8,871 bases of DNA from Chitinophagaceae bacterium (GCA_025351145.1 JANXWM010000350.1:1-8871), one strand, 5' to 3'; positions 1 through 7,252 are shown, counted from the stretch's first letter. Numbers and translations are program-made. Notes: a model not told the origin generated them from the sequence alone.

Positions 1-628
1 TTTTATATTCATTTTTTCTCGAAAAAAAATCAGTATCAATAGCTGGGCGGTTGATATAAATTTTGTTTTCGGCTGCACCATAATATTTAATCGCTTCAAG
101 CATATCAGCAGAAACACAGTGTATACTGTTAGCGCGGTTGAATACCAGTTTAAGTTTATCTTTTCTCACAGGGTCAGCGAGTGCTTTTACTTTCTCTGCT
201 GTGCCCAGGCAACTCACCATTATTTTACTTTCCAAAGAATCGAACAGTGAATAGTAATATACTGCAAGCCCCGAATAGCCAAAGTGAAAAACATCGCACC
301 GGTACTTTTTAAAATGGATTAAACAGAGGTTGTAGTAAATATTTTTTTTGTACGCCGCCATTTTGATATGCGCATTTTTGATGCATACCCAGGGGTGCCT
401 GATGATTGCACTGATACGCGACAAAGTGGTTGCATTAAAATCAAACGATACAATTTGAAGGTTGGGATATTTTTTAAAGCTGTACAAATCTTCCAGCACT
501 TCATCCTGGTGCCTGTTAACACGAAATACAATTACCTCGTGGCCCCGTTCGCAAAGGCCAATAACCTTATTAATAAAAAAAGTTTCACTGTACGATGGAA
601 ACTCTGCTACAACTATTCCTATTCGCAT
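1..628 (-). CDS. Glycosyltransferase family 4, N-terminal half (partial, runs off left edge)
   Basis: This is an open frame of 209 codons starting at ATG 628-626 and continuing without a stop to the window edge. The product begins MRIGIVVAEFPSYSETFF, a typical first beta-strand and loop of a GT-B, GT4-type glycosyltransferase. Further in it has DVFHFGYSG, then VSCLGTAEKVKALADP and IHCVSADM, and ends near INRPAIDTDFF, just before the inter-domain linker. The donor-binding C-terminal domain with the EX7E motif would lie beyond the edge. It is clearly paralogous to the gene at 1266-2450: 25 of 40 residues match in the block starting at VSC, and the order of motifs is the same. By family it should transfer a sugar from a nucleotide-sugar donor to a growing lipid-linked glycan at the inner membrane; donor and acceptor are unknown. 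It is separated from its paralogue by 637 bp carrying a MITE-like element, so it may have its own promoter. Confidence 0.87.
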   Translation of the reverse strand, partial: MRIGIVVAEFPSYSETFFINKVIGLCERGHEVIVFRVNRHQDEVLEDLYSFKKYPNLQIVSFDFNATTLSRISAIIRHPWVCIKNAHIKMAAYKKNIYYNLCLIHFKKYRCDVFHFGYSGLAVYYYSLFDSLESKIMVSCLGTAEKVKALADPVRKDKLKLVFNRANSIHCVSADMLEAIKYYGAAENKIYINRPAIDTDFFSRKNEYK

Positions 629-718
629 ACTACTTGTAGCTGGTTAGTAAAGTTCATTAAACCATCCTCCATAAATACGGTATAAAAAATATACTCCACT
701 AAATGTTTTATACTATTG

Positions 719-976
719 TACCCGGCTAAGAATCTTTTATGACCGTTCCTTGCGTCGCACTCTTGTACGTTCGGATCATGCATCGTCATTGCGGGGAGTT
801 GCGAAGAATGAAGCAAAGCAATCTGCGCATATTCGAAAAGGTTATAATGGAGTTTACAGATTGCTTCGCAGAGCTTGCAATGACTATTTTTTATTTACTT
901 CGCATTGCTCAATAATGTATCCGAACGCATAAGAGTGCGACGCAACTAAAGATGTCATGCAATATAAAGCTGGGTA
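719..976. mobile_element. MITE-like palindromic element, copy 1
   Basis: This 258-bp element has long terminal inverted repeats and no credible coding frame. The outer ends read TACCCGGCT (719-727) and, on the opposite strand, TACCCAGCT (976-968). The core of the left arm, TTGCGTCGCACTCTT at 750-764, is matched exactly by its complement at 931-945. A further 9-bp match, CGTTCGGAT at 768-776, pairs with 919-927. Over these 27 positions 25 pair. Between outer ends and core the arms are only loosely similar. A second palindrome lies inside (786-883). I see no target-site duplication. Lack of an ORF plus long inverted ends fits a non-autonomous element moved by a transposase elsewhere, but mobility is inferred. 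A second copy lies at 5547-5788. Confidence 0.72.
786..883. repeat. Internal palindrome of the REP-like 'TCATTGC...AAGCAATCTG' type
   Basis: Inside the MITE-like element, TCATTGC (786-792) and AAGCAATCTG (816-825) are mirrored by CAGATTGCTT (857-866) and GCAATGA (877-883). This gives a broken hairpin around a loop at 826-856. Its words (TCATTGCGNGG, GAAGCAATCTG) resemble a short palindromic repeat that I recall as common between genes in Bacteroidota, though I cannot confirm that here. It may be a repeat nested within the larger element, or part of the element itself. Confidence 0.55.
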
Positions 977-1265
977 AAAAATTTCTTCTGTCATAATAAT
1001 AAAAACGTAAATAAAAAATAAACTCCAATGTGTGGCGTTGGCAAGGACAAATGCGCGGAGCGGTCAGGTTGTCCTTGATTTTTCTTTGTTACTTTCTTTG
1101 CATCAAGGCAAAGAAAGTAAATAAAATGTAACCTATAACTCATTAAAACTCTCCAAAAAAACAAATGACCACCTGGAAACTGTCAGAGTTATTCTTGAAA
1201 TATTTGCATCATTAAATGAGTATCAAAGCAATGGCTCTTTGTTATTCACCCCATACTTCTTTACA
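977..1265. other. Non-coding remainder of the 637-bp gap
   Basis: No credible gene lies between the MITE-like element and the stop codon of the GT4 gene. The stretch is AT-rich and contains one compact palindromic repeat (1042-1120). From about 1121 to 1265 it is plain sequence in which I see no further gene, strong terminator or recognisable promoter. A run of seven Ts on the minus strand (near 1155-1161) has only a weak potential stem in front of it. Confidence 0.5.
1042..1120. repeat. Intergenic palindromic repeat with two hairpins
   Basis: Two stems lie side by side. CAAGGACAA (1042-1050) pairs with TTGTCCTTG (1069-1077) around an 18-nt loop. TTACTTTCTTTGC (1089-1101) pairs perfectly with its complement (1108-1120) around a 6-nt loop, giving a 13-bp stem. 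No T-run follows the second stem on either strand, so a classical intrinsic terminator is unlikely. CCTTGAT (1073-1079) can also pair with ATCAAGG (1102-1108), so the two stems compete with an alternative fold. The layout is like dispersed repeats I recall from Bacteroidota intergenic regions. Confidence 0.65.
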
Positions 1266-2450
1266 CTATCCAAGTAATTCCCCATAAACCTTCTCGTATT
1301 GATCTATCTGCAACTGTATATCAAACTGCTCCACAATTCTTTTTCTTGCCGCCATGCCAATCGCTTTGCGCAATTCAAAATCGCCTGAAAGCTGAAGCAA
1401 CAAAGTGCCAAGGCTTTGATCATCATAAACATTGGCCAAAAACCCATTTACGCCATGTATGATCACCTCTTCCATACCACCGCTGCGTGTACTTACAACA
1501 GGCAGCTCCATGCTCATTGCTTCAAGCACTGCATTGGCAATACCCTCGTAAAAACTGGGCAAAAAATAAATATCGGCCTGCTGGTACAATTCAATAACAG
1601 CATTGCCCGATTGCATGCCTGCAAGCACTACATGATGCTGCAAACCCATTTCGTGGATATGAAAAAAAAGCTCCTGGTACTTGGGACCTTTACCAACAAT
1701 GATCCATTTAAAAGAGATACCCGCATCCTTTACACGCTTGATGGCGAGCAACCCAATAAGATAACCTTTTTGAAAAGTAATTCTGCCAACACTGATGATA
1801 GTAATAACGGGATGCGGCTGATAGGGGTTTGCCCTTTTAAATAACTGCGTATCGATGCTGGGGTAATTGATGAATATCTTCTCGGGCTTGCTACAGTAAG
1901 GCAGTATAGTTTGCCGCATATCCTCCGACACGCAGTGAATGGCATTTACCTGGTCAAATAATTTTTGAAGACCCGCTTTTCGGTTGGGATCTGCAAGCAG
2001 TTTTACTTTTTCGGCAGACCCCCTGCAGCTCACCAACGTTTTGGCGTGCAGGTTTTTTATTTCTTCAAGGAAACCGATACCAATGCCGGAAAACTCAAAA
2101 TGAACAATATCCGGCGCGTAGGCATTAATAGTGGAAGCCCTTGCTTTTTTAGAGAAAAAAAGCTTCATATCAAAATGCTTACTGAAAGCTTTCGCAATTT
2201 GAAACGGGTGCAACAGAAGATATTGCAATAATTTTCTCCTGCTGAATAAGATAATTTTTACCCCTCCGTTGCCATTGAACAACTGGTGAAACAACGCAGG
2301 GTTTTTAATAAAACAAAATACAAACACCTGGTTGCCTTTGGCTGCTAAATACTTTACCTGGTTGGAAATAAATGTTTCACTTACGGATGGAAACTCGTTG
2401 GTAACAACGGCTATGCGCAACGCCTTATATTTTGTTTCGGTGTGTAGCAT
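1266..2450 (-). CDS. Glycosyltransferase family 4 (GT-B fold), asnB-coupled
   Basis: This 394-residue protein is of usual length for a retaining GT-B glycosyltransferase. The N-terminal acceptor domain carries NEFPSVSETFI (about 18-28), DIVHFEFSGIGIG (114-126) and VSCRGSAEKVK (140-150). The donor domain opens with SVGRITFQKG (220-229) and has IIVGKGP (250-256). It ends in the family signature YEGIANAVLE (301-310), whose E302 and E310 form the EX7E pair that contacts the nucleotide sugar, followed by PVVSTRSGGMEEVI. It likely adds one sugar to a lipid-linked repeat unit on the cytoplasmic side; the sugar is not predictable. The ATG at 2450 overlaps the end of asnB by 26 bp. A TTG at 2420-2418, 4 bp after the asnB stop, lines up with the initiator Met of the paralogue at 628 and may be the true start. 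Either way the gene is probably co-transcribed with asnB. Confidence 0.93.
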   Translation of the reverse strand: MLHTETKYKALRIAVVTNEFPSVSETFISNQVKYLAAKGNQVFVFCFIKNPALFHQLFNGNGGVKIILFSRRKLLQYLLLHPFQIAKAFSKHFDMKLFFSKKARASTINAYAPDIVHFEFSGIGIGFLEEIKNLHAKTLVSCRGSAEKVKLLADPNRKAGLQKLFDQVNAIHCVSEDMRQTILPYCSKPEKIFINYPSIDTQLFKRANPYQPHPVITIISVGRITFQKGYLIGLLAIKRVKDAGISFKWIIVGKGPKYQELFFHIHEMGLQHHVVLAGMQSGNAVIELYQQADIYFLPSFYEGIANAVLEAMSMELPVVSTRSGGMEEVIIHGVNGFLANVYDDQSLGTLLLQLSGDFELRKAIGMAARKRIVEQFDIQLQIDQYEKVYGELLG

Positions 2451-4275
2451 CCCATATTACCAATGAATAAATTGCCCATATAAACCAGCTGCAGTTTTCT
2501 GCACCGCTCATATGTGCATCAAGCAATTGCTGCAGTTTATTTTTATGAAACATATAAGAAAGCCCAGATGGCATGTTCATTATTTTTTCGGTTACTTCCT
2601 GTTTTAATTCTTTTCTCATCCATTCATCCATTGGAATCGTAAAACCCTTTTTTGGCCGCATTACCAATTCCCTGCTTGTCTTACTGATCAATGATTCCTT
2701 TAAATTCATTTTACCAGCATTATCTTTTATGCAGTCATTATAGCTGTACAAAAGACTATGCTGCAGCATGGCATTGCTGAGCAGGGGCACCCTTACTTCC
2801 AGGCTGTGGTACATACTTACGCGGTCAACCTTAATTAATATCCGCTGCAAATGAATATCTACTTCCAGCTTGCGTATAAGCGCCATCAATTCCGAGGTAT
2901 CATGGGTCTTTGACTTAAATAAGGTTTTATTTTCTGCATAAAAAAAAGCATCAGCAGGTTGTGCTTTACATATTTGCGGCAGCCATTTAATGGCTCCGGT
3001 GATAGAAAGTGTTGAATAATAATATTCCATAAAACCTGCCTGGCTCCAGTGGCGCACCAATTCAACCGCAGAGCGGTTGTTGATTTTAGTTTTTAATAAT
3101 GCTGCACGCCTTGCCCATAAAGGTTTTTGATAATACGGGATAAAACTTAGCGCTTTTCTGTTGCGTGGGTAACCCCAGAATAATTCATCGCCGCCATCAC
3201 CGCTTAATGCAACGGTTACCTGTTCCTTCGCAAAACCCGAGAGCATTAACGTGGGCAAAGAGGAGAAATCGGCAAATGGTTCGCTGAACGCTTTGGCGTT
3301 ATCGCTTAACAAAGCCAGTAAGTCCCCCGCTGAAATATTTTTACAAAAATGATTTGTTTTAAAACGATGTGCAAATTCAGCAGCAGCGGCAGATTCATCC
3401 ATTGAACTGCCGGTAACACCAATGGTAAATGATTTTAAATGCGTATGCCGGTTGGCAAAGTAACTCACTAGCGTACTGTCAACACCGCCCGACATAAAAG
3501 TGCCGATAGCAACATCGCTCACCAACTGACTGTTTACAGACTCATCAATTACATCATCAACATTTATTGCATGCTGATTTGATAAAGAAGAAGCAGTATA
3601 ACTGTAATAGCAGTATGCCTGAACAGTTCCATTTTCAACCACATAATAATAACCATGCGGCAACAGTTTGGTATTTTTTATTACACCACTGTTCTCAGGC
3701 ATGTAACCAAGTGAAAGATAAGATGCCACCACATTTTCATCAAAAGGCTGGTCTTTGCAAAATGAATGATTGATAATATGATCGTACTGTGAACTGTACA
3801 CAATACCATCGCTGGATGTGCCAATGTATAAGGGCTTTACACCAACCCTGTCTCTTGCAAGTATCAATTTATTTTTTGCGATATCGTAAAATGCAAAGGC
3901 GAAAATACCGTCAGTTATCTCAAGCGTTTTATCAGCGCCAAGATGCATTAAGGCATACAGTAACAATTCCGTGTCGCTTGTTGATTTGAATACCGAACGG
4001 TATGGCAGTAGTAGTTGTGCAAGGACCTCTGTATTATATATTTCACCATTAAAACTGATAGAGTACTTACCGCAATCAGATAACATGGGCTGGTTGCCGT
4101 TGGGACTTAGATCCCTAATAGCCAGCCTTGCAAATGCGGTAATATAATTTTTGCCGTTATCCCAAATATCCTGCGCATCCGGGCCGCGGTGATGCATGGT
4201 TGTGAGGCACCACTTAAAATAGTTCGGCTGAAGATCGGCTGATTTAAAAGTGTACATGCCTGCTATGCCGCACAT
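2425..4275 (-). CDS. asnB: Glutamine-dependent asparagine synthetase-type amidotransferase
   Basis: This 616-residue protein has the full two-domain layout of AsnB. The class II glutaminase domain starts MCGIAGMY with the nucleophile Cys2. It continues with HHRGPD (28-33), RLAIRDLSPNGNQP (50-63), FNGEIYN (75-81) and DTE (101-103). The synthetase domain has the ATP pyrophosphatase loop SGGVDS (262-267), GDGGDELFWGYPR (359-371) and DRVSMYHSLEVRVPLL (484-499). All expected catalytic motifs are intact. The known reaction is ATP-dependent transfer of glutamine-derived ammonia to a carboxylate, giving asparagine from aspartate. Placed between two GT4 genes, it more probably amidates a uronic acid or amino-acid group on the glycan, as suggested for AsnB-like proteins in O-antigen and capsule clusters; that is inference. 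A 25-bp gap separates it from the upstream GT4 gene, and the downstream GT4 ATG overlaps its end. Housekeeping asparagine synthesis cannot be excluded. Confidence 0.95.
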   Translation of the reverse strand: MCGIAGMYTFKSADLQPNYFKWCLTTMHHRGPDAQDIWDNGKNYITAFARLAIRDLSPNGNQPMLSDCGKYSISFNGEIYNTEVLAQLLLPYRSVFKSTSDTELLLYALMHLGADKTLEITDGIFAFAFYDIAKNKLILARDRVGVKPLYIGTSSDGIVYSSQYDHIINHSFCKDQPFDENVVASYLSLGYMPENSGVIKNTKLLPHGYYYVVENGTVQAYCYYSYTASSLSNQHAINVDDVIDESVNSQLVSDVAIGTFMSGGVDSTLVSYFANRHTHLKSFTIGVTGSSMDESAAAAEFAHRFKTNHFCKNISAGDLLALLSDNAKAFSEPFADFSSLPTLMLSGFAKEQVTVALSGDGGDELFWGYPRNRKALSFIPYYQKPLWARRAALLKTKINNRSAVELVRHWSQAGFMEYYYSTLSITGAIKWLPQICKAQPADAFFYAENKTLFKSKTHDTSELMALIRKLEVDIHLQRILIKVDRVSMYHSLEVRVPLLSNAMLQHSLLYSYNDCIKDNAGKMNLKESLISKTSRELVMRPKKGFTIPMDEWMRKELKQEVTEKIMNMPSGLSYMFHKNKLQQLLDAHMSGAENCSWFIWAIYSLVIWDATHRNKI

Positions 4276-4281
4276 AAATAT

Positions 4282-4286
4282 TCCTC
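4282..4286 (-). promoter_or_regulatory. Ribosome binding site of the AsnB-like gene
   Basis: On the minus strand GAGGA lies 6 nt before the ATG at 4275-4273. This is a good Shine-Dalgarno match, stronger than anything seen before the other genes here, and it supports the chosen start, which is also fixed by the need for Cys at position 2. Confidence 0.6.
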
Positions 4287-4300
4287 AGGGTTTTTAAGCA

Positions 4301-5545
4301 TTAGTTTAATACGCTTTTGTATATATCCATCAATTGCTCCACTTTATTTTTAGGGTCAAAATCCTGCAATAATTTTTCGTAATGAACAGGATAATTTTCA
4401 CTGGATACTTTATCCTTCTCCCCATTCATTACCTGCAAAAGTATATTGGCAAGAGCCGCAGCATCAGCTGGTTTTACGAGTAGCCCTCCATACATTTTTA
4501 CGAGTTCGGCGGAGCCGCCGGAATCTGATGCAATAACTGGTTTTTTGCAAAGCAATGCTTCAAGTATTACAATACCCTGAGGCTCTGGTTTAATGGCCGT
4601 ATGCACGATTACATCCGAAGAATTAATGATTTCTGAGATATCTTCCCTGTTACCGGTAAATATGATAATGTCTTCCAGGTGATATTTTACAGTTAGTTGA
4701 TTCAATTCCTTATAATAGGTTTCGGAACCTACAGCCTTATCATAAGGGCCCACGATCAATACTTTAAACTGGGGTACTTTATTTTTTATAAGATTAACGG
4801 CTTCAATTAATACATGCTGCCCTTTCCATGAAATAATTCTTCCTATATCTGTAATTACAAAATCGCTTTCATCAATACCCAGTTCCTGTTCCAACAATTC
4901 ATTCTCTGGTTTGGGCATAAATTTATCTGTATCTACAAAGTCATTAAATATGGCTGATTTTTTTTTATCTAAATGAAACAATTTGGTAAAATGATTCCTT
5001 ACCACTTCTGTCATGTGTATATGAAATGATAACTTCTTAATTAGAAAATAATCGAACCAATAATTGGTATAATCATATCCATACCCCGCTAAAGTATGGT
5101 TATATATAAGCTGTGGTATACCCGCCTTTATGCATGCACGCACAGATTGACGGTTGTCAGTAATATCGTTGGAATGCTGAACCAGTTGTGGCCTTTCTGT
5201 TTGAAGCACGTCATAAATAAATGCAACCAGTTTGCTGTCACCATAAAAATATTTTTTCACAGAGTAGTACTGAAGCAGCAGTATGTTTATAAAACTAAAA
5301 CGTGATGCTGGTATTTTTTTTATTTCGAGTAACGCTTCATCATTTATAAAAATAACCTTAACCCCAGGTATAGTTTCTAAAATTTGGGTATAGTGGTTTT
5401 TATAGTAACACAATACCACGGGTTCTATTTGTTTTATATCAAGCTGTTTTAAAAGTTCATATAACCCCATTAATGAACCTCCGCCGCCTGGTGCCTGTAT
5501 ATATAAAATCTTTGTGCGCATTTTTGTTTTGCACTGTATATTCAT
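4301..5545 (-). CDS. Glycosyltransferase family 4 (GT-B fold)
   Basis: This protein has 414 residues from the ATG at 5545, or 406 from the in-frame ATG at 5521. The N-terminal domain has the glycine-rich loop IQAPGGGGSLMGLYELL (16-32), typical of acceptor-side GT4 N-termini. It continues with LVQHSNDITDNR and a long linker. The donor domain shows DIGRIISWKGQHVLIEA (233-249), KVLIVGPY (261-268) and the EX7E signature EPQGIVILE (E321 and E329), followed by PVIASDSGGSAELV. It should transfer a sugar to a polyprenyl-linked glycan; specificity is unknown. It is not a close copy of the two other GT4 proteins in the window. The product from the second ATG starts MRTKILYIQAPG, a more typical beginning. 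The first ATG sits 1 bp from the edge of the MITE-like element at 5547-5788, so I favour 5521 as the real start. The gene ends 25 bp before asnB and is probably in its operon. Confidence 0.92.
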   Translation of the reverse strand: MNIQCKTKMRTKILYIQAPGGGGSLMGLYELLKQLDIKQIEPVVLCYYKNHYTQILETIPGVKVIFINDEALLEIKKIPASRFSFINILLLQYYSVKKYFYGDSKLVAFIYDVLQTERPQLVQHSNDITDNRQSVRACIKAGIPQLIYNHTLAGYGYDYTNYWFDYFLIKKLSFHIHMTEVVRNHFTKLFHLDKKKSAIFNDFVDTDKFMPKPENELLEQELGIDESDFVITDIGRIISWKGQHVLIEAVNLIKNKVPQFKVLIVGPYDKAVGSETYYKELNQLTVKYHLEDIIIFTGNREDISEIINSSDVIVHTAIKPEPQGIVILEALLCKKPVIASDSGGSAELVKMYGGLLVKPADAAALANILLQVMNGEKDKVSSENYPVHYEKLLQDFDPKNKVEQLMDIYKSVLN

Positions 5546-5546
5546 T

Positions 5547-5788
5547 TACCCGGCTTATGAATTAGTATGAAGTTCCCGTTGCGTCGCACTCTTGTACTTT
5601 CTGATCATTTTTGAGCTTTTAATACAACCCGCATAATATTGACATGGCTAAATGTGCATTCTTGGATTGATTGCATTGCTGTTAAAGCAGGTTTGATTTT
5701 ATGAACAGGACAGCACAGTGCCGAAGAATATTCTGAACGCACAAGTGAGTGACACAACCGGTGATGATAGTAGTAATATAGTTGGTCA
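5547..5788. mobile_element. MITE-like palindromic element, copy 2 (diverged right arm)
   Basis: The left arm starts TACCCGGCT (5547-5555) and carries the core TTGCGTCGCACTCTT (5579-5593). It matches copy 1 (750-779) at 28 of 30 positions over 5579-5608, and weaker similarity continues outward to the TACCCGGCT end. The right arm (about 5727-5788) is a degraded complement: roughly 20 of 28 core positions pair, and the outer end reads TGACCAACT on the minus strand. The inside is unlike copy 1 and has no credible gene. The element fills most of the 291-bp gap between the GT-B gene ending at 5837 and the GT4 gene starting at 5545 or 5521. No target-site duplication is evident. It appears older or less constrained than copy 1. 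Confidence 0.66.
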
Positions 5789-5836
5789 ACAAAAGAGTTA
5801 AACAAATCATTGTATAAGATATACTGCTTGCTAATA

Positions 5837-7252
5837 TTATTTAAGCAGGTAATCTTTTATTACATCAGCAACCCGCTGAGTACTTTTGCCATCGGTGTAA
5901 GTAATGATTTCTTCGAGTATGTGATGGCTGTTTTTACTAAACAGGTCAGGCTTCTCCAAAGCTTCATTTACATATTCGATCATCTGCGCTTTTGATGTAG
6001 CAAGCATTAAACCACCTGTTTTAATAATGGGTATAAAATGTTCCTGCTGATACATTTGCTGCAGCAGCCATTCTTTTGAAGGGTTTACCTCATCGTAAGC
6101 CGGGCCTATCTCTGGCTTATTAAAAGCACTTCCATCAACCGTCATAGTAGAACAGAGATTGATGTGTACATCTGTGTAAGCAAGTGTTGAGCACAACTTA
6201 CGAATATCGTGAAGGGTAATGTCTGCATTAAATATTTCCTGCTTGCCCGTCCATGATGAATCGAAAATAATATTGGGCGAATCGCCGATTGCTTTCTTCC
6301 AGCGTTCAATATGATCAATGGGGTGGCAGCGGAATAATATAACAGGTTGATGACGTATTTGCCCGTTACTGATAGCCGAATCAAGGTGCTGCAGGTATTG
6401 CGGTTCGTTGGGAAACAACAGTTTCGGTCCACCTGCATACAAGATTATTTTACGCTCATTTTTGGGCAGGCCAACAATAGTTTTCCAGGCATCATTTGGA
6501 AACAAATATTCCTCGTTGAAATAAAAATCAAACTGTGGCGCGCCGGTAATATGCACGGGCATATTCTCTGTGAATGGATAGATACGGTTGAGTTCATTTT
6601 TGTTGTGCCTGTTCCAAACCATATACAGATCATACTCAACCGGTATCCAGCTACGCTTGGTAATATTATCAAAAGAAAGGATTGCCGTAATCATTTTTTT
6701 ACCACTGTTTTTACAGGCCCGTAATAAAATATCTTCCTGTTTATGAAACGGCGTAACGGTAAATACGGCATCAATTTTTAAATCCCTCACCCATTGCAAA
6801 AGTTCGTGGTAGTTTGTATGGGTTTGCAAAAGTTTACTTTCATTTTTTAATAATCTTCCTGCATATCCCGGGATAAAAAATTTTATATAATTATAGCATT
6901 CCCTGCTTTTACGTATGAAGATATTTTTGAAAGGGAGATATTGATTAAGGTAGCTTTCCTGTATTTTACCCGTGGGGCTTTTTAACCGGAAAGCATTGAA
7001 CCAATATTCGATTTTTTTTCTTGCATTTGTATAAGCCGGTGACCTTTGAGACTGGGGAGCCAGGTACACTTCAAATCCATCATTCTTTAACTCCGCTATC
7101 AAATCTGCTTCTTGCCAGGTTATGGCTATTACAACATCTGCAAATGATTTTAATTGCTGCAATAATCCTGTTCTGTATAAGTAGCGGATTGAAAAGCTAA
7201 TTGAGAGCGTTACTAATAATCGTTGTTTTGCCACGCCGGTATTTAATATCAA
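5837..7252 (-). CDS. Putative GT-B-like capsule/surface polysaccharide transferase
   Basis: From the TTG at 7252 the product has 471 residues. It lacks the GT4 EX7E signature but looks like a two-domain nucleotide-sugar or CDP-alditol transferase of the kind found in capsule clusters. Visible blocks are SFDNITKRSWIP (193-204), MVWNRHNKNEL (211-221), HITGAPQFDFYF (234-245), ILYAGGPK (270-277), FRCHPIDH (307-314) and DVHINLCSTMTVDGSAFNKP (361-380). The last block, a Ser/Thr-rich loop followed by an Asp-Gly and a conserved KP, resembles the donor-site region of CDP-glycerol phosphotransferase-like and 2-epimerase-like folds. I do not recognise a named family, and the substrate is unknown. No ATG is available: the frame is open back to a stop at 7348-7346 with only TTG (7252) or GTG (7234) as starts. 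GTG 7234, giving a product reading (M)AKQRLLVTLSISF, is a good alternative. It follows the small ORF by 47 bp. Confidence 0.83.
   Translation of the reverse strand: MILNTGVAKQRLLVTLSISFSIRYLYRTGLLQQLKSFADVVIAITWQEADLIAELKNDGFEVYLAPQSQRSPAYTNARKKIEYWFNAFRLKSPTGKIQESYLNQYLPFKNIFIRKSRECYNYIKFFIPGYAGRLLKNESKLLQTHTNYHELLQWVRDLKIDAVFTVTPFHKQEDILLRACKNSGKKMITAILSFDNITKRSWIPVEYDLYMVWNRHNKNELNRIYPFTENMPVHITGAPQFDFYFNEEYLFPNDAWKTIVGLPKNERKIILYAGGPKLLFPNEPQYLQHLDSAISNGQIRHQPVILFRCHPIDHIERWKKAIGDSPNIIFDSSWTGKQEIFNADITLHDIRKLCSTLAYTDVHINLCSTMTVDGSAFNKPEIGPAYDEVNPSKEWLLQQMYQQEHFIPIIKTGGLMLATSKAQMIEYVNEALEKPDLFSKNSHHILEEIITYTDGKSTQRVADVIKDYLLK

Noticed and set aside
368..685. 105-residue plus-strand frame
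   Set aside because: It lies antisense to the partial GT4 gene, whose own frame has clear family motifs throughout.
750..932. 60-residue plus-strand frame inside MITE-like copy 1
   Set aside because: It consists wholly of inverted-repeat sequence, with the start in one arm and the end in the other, and shows no protein family features.
719..976. Target-site duplication around MITE-like copy 1
   Set aside because: The bases flanking both ends do not form a convincing direct repeat; the same holds for copy 2.
1089..1120. 13-bp perfect stem as an intrinsic terminator for the GT4 operon
   Set aside because: No T-run follows on either strand, and the stem is AT-rich and about 145 bp past the stop codon; a dispersed repeat fits better.
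1416..1844. 142-residue plus-strand frame
   Set aside because: It lies antisense to the GT4 donor domain, whose EX7E and GR-KG motifs establish the minus strand as coding.
5605..5805. 66-residue minus-strand frame across MITE-like copy 2
   Set aside because: It is read through the repeat arms, has an odd composition and matches no recognisable domain.
5824..5848. Small hairpin CTGCTT/AAGCAG at the end of the GT-B-like gene as a terminator
   Set aside because: The stem is only 6 bp with a 13-nt loop, overlaps the last codons and has no T-run.
6347..6724. 125-residue plus-strand frame
   Set aside because: It is a shadow of the GT-B-like gene on the other strand and has no domain features of its own.
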